Assembly (NCBI GenBank): GCA_029844215.1
Contig: CM056724.1
Span: 35,626,446 to 35,690,445 of the forward strand
Direction of reading: 5' to 3'
Source of the DNA: Przewalskia tangutica
Taxonomy: Eukaryota; Streptophyta; Magnoliopsida; Solanales; Solanaceae
Length of the DNA: 64,000 nucleotides
Positions 12,184 through 22,449 of the stretch are shown one piece after another. The position numbers and the translations under genes were made by a program. Under the pieces are notes generated by a model. That model was not told where the DNA came from. It made no database searches and saw nothing but the letters and a program-made list of their open reading frames with translations. Numbering within the stretch: position 1 is the stretch's first letter; every line of letters begins with the position of its first letter.

Positions 12184-12694
12184 TGTGAGAGGTGTTGGAA
12201 ATTTTTTGACAACGTTTTCCTTGTTTCCTTGATGTTTCCCAACAACTATCAACTCCTCACAACAACAATCAACCAAGCACAATTTAACCACCGCAGACAA
12301 CACCACACTACACAACACACACAACGAACCACCAACGCCACAAACACACACACAGCACCAAAAACACACAGTGAATATAGCACACACCCACTACTACACA
12401 ACACACAACCCGTACAACAAACAAAACTGCAATCTATTTCCTCCACTAACCTTGAAATTTCAAGAACAATGATGAAGATTATCTTTTGGAGTGGTTGTTC
12501 TTTACCGCTTTCTTGACCCAAGTGAAAGAATGATGTTGTGGAAAAATGCTAGGAGTTTTGAATGGTGATGGTATGTGGGGATTGAAAGGATTTGTGTGAA
12601 TTTGTGGGAGATTTTAGGTGGGGAAAATGGTATTTTCACTGCTGTTAGAGAGAAGGAAGGGTTTGATTTTATATGAGAAAAAATTTGGGGATTT
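12184..12694 (-). promoter_or_regulatory. ORF2 leader of element A, with TATA box
   Basis: Non-coding stretch upstream of ORF2, read on the - strand. TATAAAA lies at 12667-12673 and is followed by a CT-rich run and a strongly GT-rich leader (CA-rich on the + strand, 12280-12420). With element B removed, a GC-rich tract (19490-19600) lies only about 50 bp upstream of this TATA. This is the same order and spacing as in the LTR promoters, so I infer an internal promoter for ORF2. B inserted between the tract and the TATA box. Confidence 0.5.
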
Positions 12695-13944
12695 TGATGC
12701 GCGATTTATACACACGCTAAACGCAAGTGCACGTATCGTTACAAGTAATATAGTCTAGAAGACCGAGTTATCGTCCTCAGAGATTAGTGCTCAATTACCA
12801 ACTGCTACTCTATGGTATCTATTTGGTGATCGATGAGTTGAGGGTTTGTTTATATCTATGTTTATAGATGCTAACTAAATTACTTTACTTTACTTCAGAT
12901 ATGGTGGAAATAGGGCTTTAAAATCTCCTCAACTATCCGCTCGCTTTTAATCGTTAATGTAACAATTAAGGTTCTTCTTCTATGTTGAGATAGCAGGTTA
13001 ACTAAGCCGTTTTATACTCCTATTAAGGTAATATAAACACTCAACACCAATGGAGAACCCTTCTATCTTTCGATGACAAGATTGACTACAAAGGAGGATT
13101 AAGAGCAATAACCTATTAAGCTACACAAGTATCGGGGTACTTTCGTCCACGATTTAAACCTATGTTTATTCAACTATAGCATATTCACAATCTCCCCTTT
13201 CGAATTTCGATTAGAACTCATATAAGTGATGATAACTAGTGATCAATTAATTATCAAGCAATCAAAACAATTATTGAATAAACCTCAACAATAATAAGAA
13301 GAAACCAAAACATGCATTAATTCATAAGAACGAGGTTCAAGCGATTCGACATGGAAAGCCCTAAATTAAGTTAGTTCCTAGCCATAGACATGCCAAGAAC
13401 TAAAATAGTATCCAACATATACTAGAAATAAATAAAGTAAAGAACAAGAAATTACTCAAAAATAAGTCTCCAATCTTGATCAAATGTTGTGATGAATGGT
13501 AAGGTGTGGAACCCCTCAAATCTGAACTAAAAGGTCCTTTTATATCCCAAAAAACGTGCAAAGCCTTTACCTCTTTGGCCTTGGCCTAATCCTATTCGGA
13601 TCAGGCAGATTTCCCGCATCGGCGCCATGGCCCTGCAACCGGCGCCGTGGCGCCGAAACTTCTGCGACTGGCTCTGTTTCTTGGGCGCCGTGGCCCCGCT
13701 GCTGCTGATGGTTTGGCGCCACGGCGCCGCCCTATTTCTCGCCCGGGTTGCCAACTTTTCAGCTTTTTGAGCTCTGGTACATCTGTTTCTATCTTCTTTT
13801 CGCTCATCTTCACCAATGTGCCACTTTAAACCACTGTGACTCAAAAGAAAGAAAATATATCCTAACACGACACATATTTATACAAAAAGAGGCAAAAATC
13901 TAACTAAAAACGACTCAAAAGGTGTATATAAAATACACCGATCA
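12695..13944 (-). repeat. Element B 3' LTR
   Basis: Pairs with 18229-19463. TATAAAA lies at 13538-13544 on the - strand, with the GC-rich tract at 13607-13742 about 63 bp upstream of it. The tract differs from its partner by many substitutions and indels, whereas the rest of the LTR is close to identical. Confidence 0.92.
13538..13544 (-). promoter_or_regulatory. TATA box of element B 3' LTR
   Basis: TATAAAA on the - strand, about 63 bp downstream of the GC tract. The equivalent site in the partner LTR lies near 19073. Confidence 0.65.
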
Positions 13945-15160
13945 AATACCCCCAAACTTAACATTTGTTCGCCCTCGAGTAAAGATAAAAAATAGAAACA
14001 AAGACACGAAAGAAAAGAAAATCAAATGACTCAAATACATTGATCAATTTGCTGCATCATTGTTACTTAGAAAATCATAAAGGTTAGTAGAATAATATGC
14101 AAGAACATATAGCATGGATTTTTAGCATTTTAAACACTCAAGTCAGATATTTCGCAAATTCAATTTAATCATGCTCAATGGAAGCAAAAATACCTAACTA
14201 TGCTTGTCAATTTCAAAATCCTATGGTATGTTCACTTGCTATTCTCCACTAATCATGGATACACATATTAGAGATCTTCAGGGCTTTTCAGGGTTGTAAT
14301 GTAGGCTTAGGCAGGGGTAGGTAAAAATAGGTTTTTAGGCTCAATCTTACGTACCATAAGCTCTTTTGCTTTCGATTCTTCCCTTTTCTTTTGATTTTCT
14401 TTTTAACCTCATACCTATCTTTCCCCTCTTTTGTTTTGAGAGAATGAGGTGTCTGATGAATAGTAAGCACCCCCAAACTTAGGCTTTTGCCTATTTATTA
14501 TTACATTTCATTGGGATGCATCAAAATTGTTCACTCTCTTTTGTCTCTTTTTTCAACACTTTGTATTCCAAGCATCTCAATTTTTTTCACTTATGTCACA
14601 AGTATGGAATTACAGGGTGTCAAAGAAAAGATCTTATTTTTAGGCTCAACGGGGCTGACTAGGGGTACAATTTTAATGTCAGGGATAGACAAAGAATGGT
14701 AAGAAAGGGCTAACAAAGAAATGTCTGAGTCATCTCCCTAACATGTATATCCTAACTATTTCGCCTCAAATAGCAAGCAAGCAGACACATAGGTTTAATC
14801 ATTAACAATGCATAAATCAAGCAAGATATCCCAAATAGTTTGATTTCATGAATTCTTGGCATATCTAACCTAAGTGTTCAGATGGTTGATTCTAATTCCA
14901 TTACATTATTCCACTTTACTTCACTAGGCGTTTCAAGTAACTATAACATGCATGATCATATAAAAAAAATATTAGACTCAAATAAACATAGAAATAACAA
15001 CAAAAAGACTCAAAAACACACAAAAAATAAACTAAGAACTCCCTCCAAATTTAAATCACACATTGTCTCTAATGTGTGCAAGACTAAAAAATAAAAGAAA
15101 GACGGGACAACATACAGACTTGTGGTTTAAAATGGTGGCGGTGGCGGCGTATAATGCATG
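13945..15160 (-). other. Element B 3' non-coding region with three PPT-like tracts
   Basis: Collinear with 9872-11071 of A. In element sense: hairpin 15057-15078 (arms CACACATT/AATGTGTG), a degraded purine tract at 15039-15054, hairpin TAGGC/GCCTA at 14480-14493 abutting the tract AAGTTTGGGGGTG (14468-14480), an imperfect hairpin at 13963-13984, and the PPT AAGTTTGGGGGTATT (13945-13959) at the LTR. No coding sequence. Confidence 0.75.
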
Positions 15161-15234
15161 GCAGATAACGTCAGAAATCCTGTCAGAATGGAAGAGGGAA
15201 ACTGTTTCTAGGGATCTTTATTTTCAGATTTTCC

Positions 15235-15452
15235 ATCGCGGTGCCACGGCCCTGAGACTGGCGTTGTGGCGCCCAAACATCCGCGACTCTCTGAACTCTT
15301 AGCGCCGTGGCGCCCAGACTTCAGAGACCTTCTGGACTTTCGGCACCGTGGCGCTCTGAGATTGGCGCCGTGGCGCCCAATTTCCTGCGCCTCTCTGGAA
15401 TTTCGGCGCCATGGCCCTCTGCTGGGCGCCGTGGCGCCGGGCTGGTTTTTCT
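15235..15452. repeat. GC-rich palindromic tract inside element B
   Basis: About 220 bp with repeated GGCGCCGTGGCGCC-like palindromes separated by 25-30 bp of less GC-rich sequence. It corresponds to the tract upstream of ORF2 in A (19490-19600) and E (47700-47940), although B has lost ORF2. Open frames on both strands here (for example 15266-15589 and 15208-15585) reflect composition, not genes. Confidence 0.7.
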
Positions 15453-15569
15453 CCCCTCTCGCATTTTTTGTCCTCCACTTTTTAGCCCTGTACCTATCAT
15501 CACAACATGCAAACAATACCTTCCGTGAGACTGTTCTAACTAAAACTAAATTGCATAAATTTAAAAACC

Positions 15570-15605
15570 TTGGGTTGCCTCCCAAGTAGCGCTGCCTTTA
15601 ACGTC
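15570..15605 (-). other. Conserved junction motif of element B
   Basis: In element sense, GACGTTAAAG then GCGCTACTTGGGAGGCAACC. It lies just after the end of gag-protease. TTGGG and CCCAA can form a 5-bp stem. The same motif follows gag-protease in A, C and E. Confidence 0.65.
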
Positions 15606-15626
15606 TTGTAGCCGGACGCAGGTTCC

Positions 15627-18070
15627 TTATCGAGAAGCTTGAGGTAATTTAACCCCACAACCTACCCATTTCATAATCATCTTTCTTTTCCGCCTTCTAT
15701 TTTTTTCTCCTTTTTCTCAAGAGGAGGGTTAGAATTACATACCTGCACTGGCGGACTGCTCACCTTGGTTTTGGCCCTTTCTGGCTCAGCTGATGAGCTC
15801 ACAGTGCTGACTGCACAATACTTGCTTATGACTGGTGGTTCGACGGTGTGTTTAAACACCTTGAACACCATCTCCTCATCCTCAACTCTGAGTTTCAGCT
15901 CGCCCTTTTCCACATCTATCAAGGCCCTTCCAGTGGCCAAGAATGGTCTTCCCAAGATGATAGGGATTTCAGCATCTTCCTCCATGTCAAAGATGAGGAA
16001 GTCTGATGGGAAGAAGAACTTCCCCACTTTGACGAGCACATCTTCAATGATGCCTAAAAGATGCACCACTGATCTGTTCGCCAGCTGCAGATTCACCGTA
16101 GTTGGCTTGATCACTCCCAAACCTAGCTTCTTGAACACGGATAGGGGCAATAAGTTTATGCTAGCACCTAGATCACATAGTGCCCTGTTACAAGTTACAT
16201 TCCCTATCGTGCAAGGTAGGGTGAAACTCCCCGGATCTTTCAACTTTGGGGGCAGCTTCTTCTACAAAATGGCACTACACTCCTCAGTTAGTGCTATGGT
16301 CTCATATTTCACTAGCTTCCTCTTCTTCTCAAGGATCTCCTTCATATATTTGAAGTATGTGGGAATTTGCTCCAATGCCTCAATGAAGGGGATGTTAATG
16401 TGCAGCTTTTTAAACACCTCCAAGAACTTGGAAAATTGCTTATCAACTGTTTTCCTCTGCAATCTCGAGGTAAGGGTCTTCTACGCACTCCCTTACCGAA
16501 TCGCGAGCTCTCTAATATATGGCGGTCATCGTGAACCTCATTCTCTCAGACAACCATCTCGCTCAACTCGTTTCTACCACAGGTTGGGCTATGGGCTGTT
16601 CCAACTGCTTCCCACTTCTCAACTGTATTGCCTGACACTGCTCTTTGGGATTCATCTCTGTATTACTAGGAAGAGTGTCATGCGGCCTGTTATTTGCCAT
16701 TTTTGCCAGCTTTCCCACCTGAAGTTCCATGATCCTTATAGAGGACCTTGTCTCTGCCATGAACTGGGTTTGTGAATTTGTAAGTGTCAACAAGCGCCGC
16801 TGCAATTGCCCGCTTTCGCGAGCGGTGTATCAATCGCTGGGAAGATGAGTCCTGGTTAAATGGTTGCTGATTCTGGTATTGGCCTCTGAACTGGTTCTGT
16901 TGCCCTTGATCACCCCTCTATGAAAAGTTAGGGTGATTCCTCCACCCTGGATTGTAAGTATTTGAATAGGGGTTGTTCTGGGGCCTTTGGTAATTCCCCA
17001 CTGCCTGACATTCTGCTTGCTCAATAGGGATGTTGTTGGGGTCTGCTGATGGGCACCTATAAAAAGTATGAGGACCCCCACACATCTCACAATTTATTGG
17101 CGTCTGAATTGCATTCACTGACACTGTGTTCTGCTGAAGTTGCTTGGTCAAGAGAGCAACCTGTGCATTCAACGATGTAATGTCATCGATCTCCTTCAAC
17201 TTACCCCTCTATCATCTGACACATGGTTATTAGTGGCCATGTCCTCTAGCAAATCATGGGCCTCATGTGTTGTCTTCTTCATGAAGGTTCCACCTGCAGC
17301 TGCATCAATGATGGTTCTTGTTGTCCCACTTAGCCCATTATAGAAGATATGGACCAAATTCCATAGTTTAATGCCATGATACAGACACTTTCTCTGCAGA
17401 TCTTTAAATCTCTCCCAAGCCTCATAAAGTGACTCCCCATCAGTCTGGTAGAAATTGTTCAGCTCTCCTCTCAACTTGGCTGCTTTGGACGGTGGAAAGA
17501 ACTTTGTCAGGAACTTCTGTGCCAGATCCTGCCATGTAAATATAGAATTCGTAGGCAGGTAATTCAACTAAACTTTTGCTCTTTCCCTGAGTGAGAAGGG
17601 GGAAAAGCCTCAAACGGATGGCGTCGTCAGTAACACCATTATATTTGAAAGTGACACACAACTCCAAAGAAATTTGCTATGTGCATATGAGGGTCTTCAG
17701 ATGGCAACCCTCCAAATTGAACTGTATCTTTCACCATGCTCAGGATCGCAGGCTTTATCTCGAAATTGTTTGCTCCTATTGTTGGGATCCTTACGCATGT
17801 TTGTGCTCCATTCACTCTTGGTAGCACATAATCTCCCAAACTTCTCTTAGCTTGGACCTGGACCCTTTACTCTACGTCATTCTGCAACCCCGGGGGCATT
17901 TTTTGGTTGGGTTGATGTTCACCCATCTCTTCATTCATCACATTATTATTTTGTCTATCCCTCATGGCTATCAATCTGATAATCCGCGTATTTCGCCTGT
18001 TTTGTTTGCAAGTCTTTTCGATCTCAGGGTTAAAGGGAACAAGTGTGTCTGCCCCTCTTCTTTTTCGCAT
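15627..18070 (-). pseudogene. gag-pr: Element B gag-protease polyprotein (best-preserved start)
   Basis: ATG at 18070 (MRKRRGADTLVPFNPEIEK). Gag follows over several frames (17839-16830): the segment with GGLPSEDPHMHIANFFG, then a retrotransposon-gag region (FPPSKAAKLRGELNNFY), then a zinc knuckle CEMCGGPHTFYRC (C-X2-C-X3-H-X4-C). Protease lies in 16243-15677 with CDLGASINLLP, where Asp-Leu-Gly takes the place of Asp-Thr/Ser-Gly, and GRPFLATGRA further on. A conserved tail MKWVGCGVKLP ends at 15627 in another frame. Frameshifts near 17840, 17600, 17090, 16500 and 15680 break it. Gag packages the RNA and the protease matures Gag. The ORF stops where RT would begin in a full element. Confidence 0.85.
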
Positions 18071-18205
18071 AAACTAGAGTCCTGAAACAGATCAAAATCA
18101 ACAAACGGATCACGGCGCACGGTTCCACAATAAAATAAAATAAAAGAAAAATAAAAACCAAATTAGAAATTAAGAATAGAAATATTGATAATGAACTACG
18201 CCAAT

Positions 18206-18222
18206 CCCCGGCAACGGCGCCA
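18206..18222 (-). other. Element B primer-binding site, tRNA-Asp
   Basis: On the - strand TGGCGCCGTTGCCGGGG, 17 bases that match the 3' end of plant tRNA-Asp including CCA, about 6 bp inside the 5' LTR. A tRNA-Asp primer is typical of the Athila lineage. Confidence 0.85.
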
Positions 18223-18228
18223 AAAATA

Positions 18229-19463
18229 TGATGCGCAATTTATACACACGTTAAACGCAAGTTCATGTATCATTACACGTAATATAGTCTAGAAGACCGA
18301 GTTATCGTCCTCAGGGATTAGTGCTCAATTACCAACTGCTATTCTATGGTATCTATTTGGTGATCGATGAGTTGATGGTTTGTTTATATCTATGTTTATA
18401 GACGCTAACTAAATTACTTTACTTTACTTCAGATATGGTGGAAATAGGGCTTCCAAATCTCCTCAACTATCCGCTCGCTTTTAATCGTTAATGTAACAAT
18501 TAAGGTTCTTCTTCTATGTTGAGATAGCAGGTTAAATAAGTCATTTTATACTCATGTTAAGGTAATATAAACACTCAACCCCAATGGAGAACCCTTCTAT
18601 CTTTCGATGACAAGATTGACTACAAAGGAGGATTAAGAGCAATAACATATTAAGCTACACAAGTATCGGAGTACTTTCGTCCACGATTTAAACATATGTT
18701 TATTCAACTATAGCATATTCACAATCTCCCCTTTCGGATTTCGATTAGAACTCATATAAGTGATGATAACTAGTGATCAATTAATTATCAAGCAATCAAA
18801 GCAATTATTGAATAAACCTCAACAATAATAAGAAGAAACCAAAACATGCATTAATTCATAAGAACGAGGTTCAAGCGATTCAACATGGAAAGCCCTAAAT
18901 TAAGTTAGTTCCTAGCCATAGACATGCCAAGAACTAAAATAGTATCCAACATATACTAGAAATAAATAAAGTAAAGAACAAGAAATTACTCAAAAATAAG
19001 TCTTCCATCTTGATCTAATGTTGTGATGAATGGTAAGGTGTGGAACCCCTCAAATTTGACCTAAAAGGTCATTTTATATCCCAAAAAACGTGCAAAACCT
19101 TTTCCTCTTTGGCCTTGGCCCAATCCTATTCGGATCTGGCAGATTTCCCGCGTCGGCGCCACGGCCCTACAACCGGCGTCGTGGCGCCGAAACTTCGCGA
19201 TCGCTCGCTTCAAGGCGTTGGCCCCGCTGATCTTGATGGTCCGCGCCACGCGCCCTGCTTTCTCGCCCGGGTTGCCAACTTTTCAGTTTTTTGAGTTCTG
19301 GAACCTCTGTTTCTGCCTTCTTTTCACTCCTTTTCGCCAATATGCCACTTTAAACCACTGTAAAAGAAAGAAAATATATCCTCACACGACACATATTTAT
19401 ACAAGAAGAGGCAAAAGACTAACTAAAAACGACTCAAAAGGTGTATATAAAATACACCGATCA
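18229..19463 (-). repeat. Element B 5' LTR
   Basis: Partner of 12695-13944. The GC tract at 19150-19265 is shorter and rearranged relative to the partner, while the flanks align closely. Followed by TSD GATTT (19464-19468). Confidence 0.92.
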
Positions 19464-19489
19464 GATTTAGGGCTTTTTATTTTTCTAAA

Positions 19490-19600
19490 ATCGCGCCCGG
19501 CGCCGCAGTGCCAAAATTCATGTGCCTTCTCTGATCATTCGGTGCCACGACCCTGCAAATTGGCGATGCGGCGCTGTCCCAACTTCGTGTTTTTCCGTGC
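19490..19600. repeat. GC-rich tract of element A upstream of ORF2
   Basis: About 100 bp with CGCGCCCGGCGCCG-type sequence followed by less GC-rich spacers. In the uninterrupted element it lies next to the ORF2 TATA box at 12667-12673, so element B separates the two. Confidence 0.6.
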
Positions 19601-19694
19601 TTAATATCCAATTCCTTCACCTGTCATCACAACACAACCAAAAATACCATCAAGTGAGGTTGTTCAAGTTAAAACTAATTGCATAATTTAAACA

Positions 19695-19730
19695 TTGGGT
19701 TGTCTCCCAAGTAGCGCTGTCTTTAACGTC
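19695..19730 (-). other. Conserved junction motif of element A
   Basis: Same motif as in B, C and E: GACGTTAAAGACAGCGC then TACTTGGGAGACAACCCAA, with an invertible TTGGG/CCCAA pair. It starts about 25 bp after the gag-protease stop. Confidence 0.65.
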
Positions 19731-19755
19731 TTTTAGCCGGACGCAGTTCTCTTAT

Positions 19756-22286
19756 TTAATCACTGGGGTAAGTTACCCCACAACCCATCCATTTAAAAAT
19801 TAGTTTTCTCTTTCTCATTCTCCTCTTCTTTTTCATGGGGTTGAGTTTAGCAAGATTTACCTCTTGGTCAGCTTTTACATCATCCGCTTTTGTTTCAACA
19901 TTTGCACTAACCTTTCTTGCCGGTGGAATTGCAGTTGTCTCAATGATCATCATACCTTTGGATTGTTTTTGATGGGCTACTGCGTCAGTTGTGCTCATAG
20001 CCAAGCATTTGCTGCTTGCTTAGGATTCAGTGGTAGACTTGAAGACTTTGAACACCATCTCCTCGTCTTGGACTCTGAGCCTTAACTCTCTTCTCCACAT
20101 CAATGAGGGCTCTACCCGTGGCTAGAAATGGTCTCTCCAATATGATGGGCATGACTTCATCTTCCTCCATGTCAAGAATGAGAAAATACGCTGGAAAGAA
20201 GAACTTGTCCACTTTGACTAGCACATCTTCAATTATACCTCGGGGATGCACGACGGATAGGTCAGCAAGCTGCAAATTCACTGTGGTTGGCTTGGCTTCC
20301 CCCAAACCTAGTCTTTTGAACACATATAGAGGCATAAGATTGATGTTAGCCCCCTAATCACAGAGTGCCCTATTACATGTTACCTTTCCTATAGTGTAGG
20401 GCAAGGTGAAACTCCCTGAGTCTCTCAATTTTGGTGGCAGTTTCTTTTGCAAGATAACACTGCACTCCTCTGTCAATACCACTATTTCATAGTCTGCCAA
20501 TATCCTCTTCTTCCCAAGGATCTCCTTCGTGAACTTGAAATATGTAGGCATCTGATCCAAAGCCTCAATAAAATGGATGTTGATGTGGAGTTTCTTGAAC
20601 ACTTCCAAGAACTTGAAGAACTGCTTGTCCATGGACTTCTTATGGAGCCTTTGAGGGTAAGGGATTTTTTCTGTGTATTCCCTCATAGCTGCTGGTGGAG
20701 CCTTCTCTAATGTAGGGCGGTCATCAGTAACCCCCTCCTTCTCTACATCATCTTTCTTGCTTCCACTCTTTCTCCTTCTCCACCACCAGGTGGTGTGCAA
20801 CCTGCTCCAACTGTTTTCCATTTCTCAACATGACTTCTTGGCACTGCTCTCTCAGATTCACCTCTGTGTTGCTAGAGAAAGTACCTTGAGGTATGTTGTT
20901 CACCATCTTTGCTAGTTGTCCCACCTGAGTTTCCAAGCTCCTGAGGGAGGACCTTGTTTCTGACATGAACTGATTTTGGGAGTTTGTGAGTGTGAGCAGG
21001 GTCGCTCTCAATTCATCAGGCTTCTCCTGTGGGGTAAGTGGTCTGAACTGCTGGGAAGATGAAACCTGATTATTTGGCTGCTAGTTCTGGTAATTGCCCT
21101 GATATTGTGCCTGCTGCCCCTGGTCATTCCTCCATGAGAAGTTGGGGTGATTTCTCCACCCCGGATTATATGTGTTGGAGTTGTATGGGCGCTGAGAATT
21201 TCCAATTGCATGAACCTGCTCCATGGGTACATTGTTAGGATCCACTGTTGTGCATCTATCAAATGTGTGTGGGCCCCCGCAAATCTCACAACTCACAGGC
21301 ATCTGAACATCGTTCACGGACATAGTATTCTGCTGCAATTGCTTTGTTAAGAGAGCCACCTGAGCATTTAATGCAGTGATAGTATCTATCTCATGTATAC
21401 CCATCGTCTTTCTGCTACTCGATGATCTGTCATCAGCCCCCTGATGATTAATTGCAGCCATATCCTCTAGCAAATCATGTGCCTCATTGACACTCTTCCT
21501 CATAAACGCTCCCCCTGCAGCAACATCAATTATGGTACGAGTAGTACCACTCAATCCATTATAGAAAATGTGGACCAACATCCACTTTTCAATACCATAA
21601 TGCGGGCATTTTCTCTGCAAGTCTTTGAACCGCTCTCATGCATCATAATGTGACTCTCCATCTAGCTGATAATAGTTGTTCAATTCTCCCATCAGCTTTG
21701 CTGCCTTTGATGGAGGGAAGAACTTGGCAAGAAACTTTTAAGCTAAGTCTTGCCAGGTGGTGACGGAGTTTGCAGGCAACGAATTCAACCAGATCTTGGC
21801 TCTGTCCCTGAGTGAGAATGGGAAGAGCCTCAATCTAATGGTATCGTCAGTAACACCATTGTACTTAAAGGTGGCACACAGCTCCAGAAAATTGACAATG
21901 TGCATATGGGGATCTTCAGACGGCAATCCCCCAAACTGAACTGTATTATGTACCATGCTCAGAATAGCTGGTTTGATTTCAAAGTTATTTGCTCCTATTG
22001 TTGGGAGCTTGATGCATGTCTGCGCACCTGTAACTGTGGGCAGAACGTAGTCACCCAAGCTTCTCTCGACTGGAATCTGGACTCGTTCCACTGCATTTCT
22101 TGGCACCTCTTCGGGTAATCTGTAGTTATTTTGATGATTACCCATTTCTTCATTCAACTCGTTATTTTGCTGGTTTTCCATGGCTAGTAAATCAGCAATT
22201 CTCTTCTCACGCCTGTTTTTCTTGCACAGTTTCTCGATTTCTGGGTTTAGAGGAACGAGTGTATATGCTCCTCTTCTTCTTCACAT
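19756..22286 (-). pseudogene. gag-pr: Element A gag-protease polyprotein
   Basis: The start reads ATG TGA: codon 2, CGA in B and E, has become a stop. Gag is well kept in 22181-21738 (GDYVLPTVTGAQTC, GGLPSEDPHMHIVNFL) and 21620-21081 (NGLSGTTRTIIDVAAGGAF; zinc knuckle CEICGGPHTFDRC). The spacer region is 21011-20748. Protease is in 20357-20027; the Asp-bearing segment at its start is broken by a stop just after CNRALCD, and GRPFLATGRA reads ERPFLATGRA. The basic tail (KKKRRMRKRK, then WMGCGVTYPSD) ends at 19756. At least four breaks. No RT follows. Confidence 0.85.
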
Positions 22287-22426
22287 AAACTAAGTCCCTA
22301 AAATCGATCAAAATCAACAAACAAATCAAGGCAATAGGGTTCTAAGAGTAAGAAGTAAAATAAAAATAAAAATAAAAACCAAAGTTGAAATAAGAATAGA
22401 TAATTCGATATTAAAAGTACGTAAAT

Positions 22427-22443
22427 CCCCGGCAACGGCGCCA
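22427..22443 (-). other. Element A primer-binding site, tRNA-Asp
   Basis: On the - strand TGGCGCCGTTGCCGGGG, identical to the PBS of B and E, about 6 bp inside the 5' LTR. Confidence 0.85.
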
Positions 22444-22449
22444 AAAACT

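Larger units (their letters stand above)
12695..19463 (-). mobile_element. Element B: non-autonomous Athila-like element inserted into A
   Basis: LTRs of 1250 and 1235 bp (ends TGATCGG...GCGCATCA in element sense, with some base differences) and exact TSDs GATTT at 12690-12694 and 19464-19468. Internal part: tRNA-Asp PBS, gag-protease, junction motif, GC tract, 3' region with three PPT-like tracts. ORF2 is missing: only its last few codons (Pro run, Phe, stop near 15130) remain. RT and integrase are absent. Its LTR is closer to that of E than to that of A. Confidence 0.92.

Noticed and set aside
12229..12516. Frames over the CA/GT-rich stretch, suggesting a Thr/His-rich or Cys/Val-rich protein
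   Set aside because: Simple-sequence leader of A ORF2; the repetitive dinucleotide explains the composition.
13527..13868. Overlapping frames on both strands rich in Arg, Pro and Ala across GC tracts (also at 9499-9882, 15208-15589, 43587-43949, 60206-60579)
   Set aside because: GC-rich palindromic DNA lacks stops in many frames; the frames are not conserved between paired LTRs.
15235..15452. GC tracts as extra tRNA-Asp primer-binding sites (shared GGCGCC core)
   Set aside because: In element sense the tract mostly reads GGCGCCAC and does not extend the match to the tRNA beyond the palindromic core.
15765..16775. 336-codon open frame on the + strand
   Set aside because: It is the antisense of the B gag-protease; the - strand has the zinc knuckle and protease motifs, while the + frame shows no known domain.
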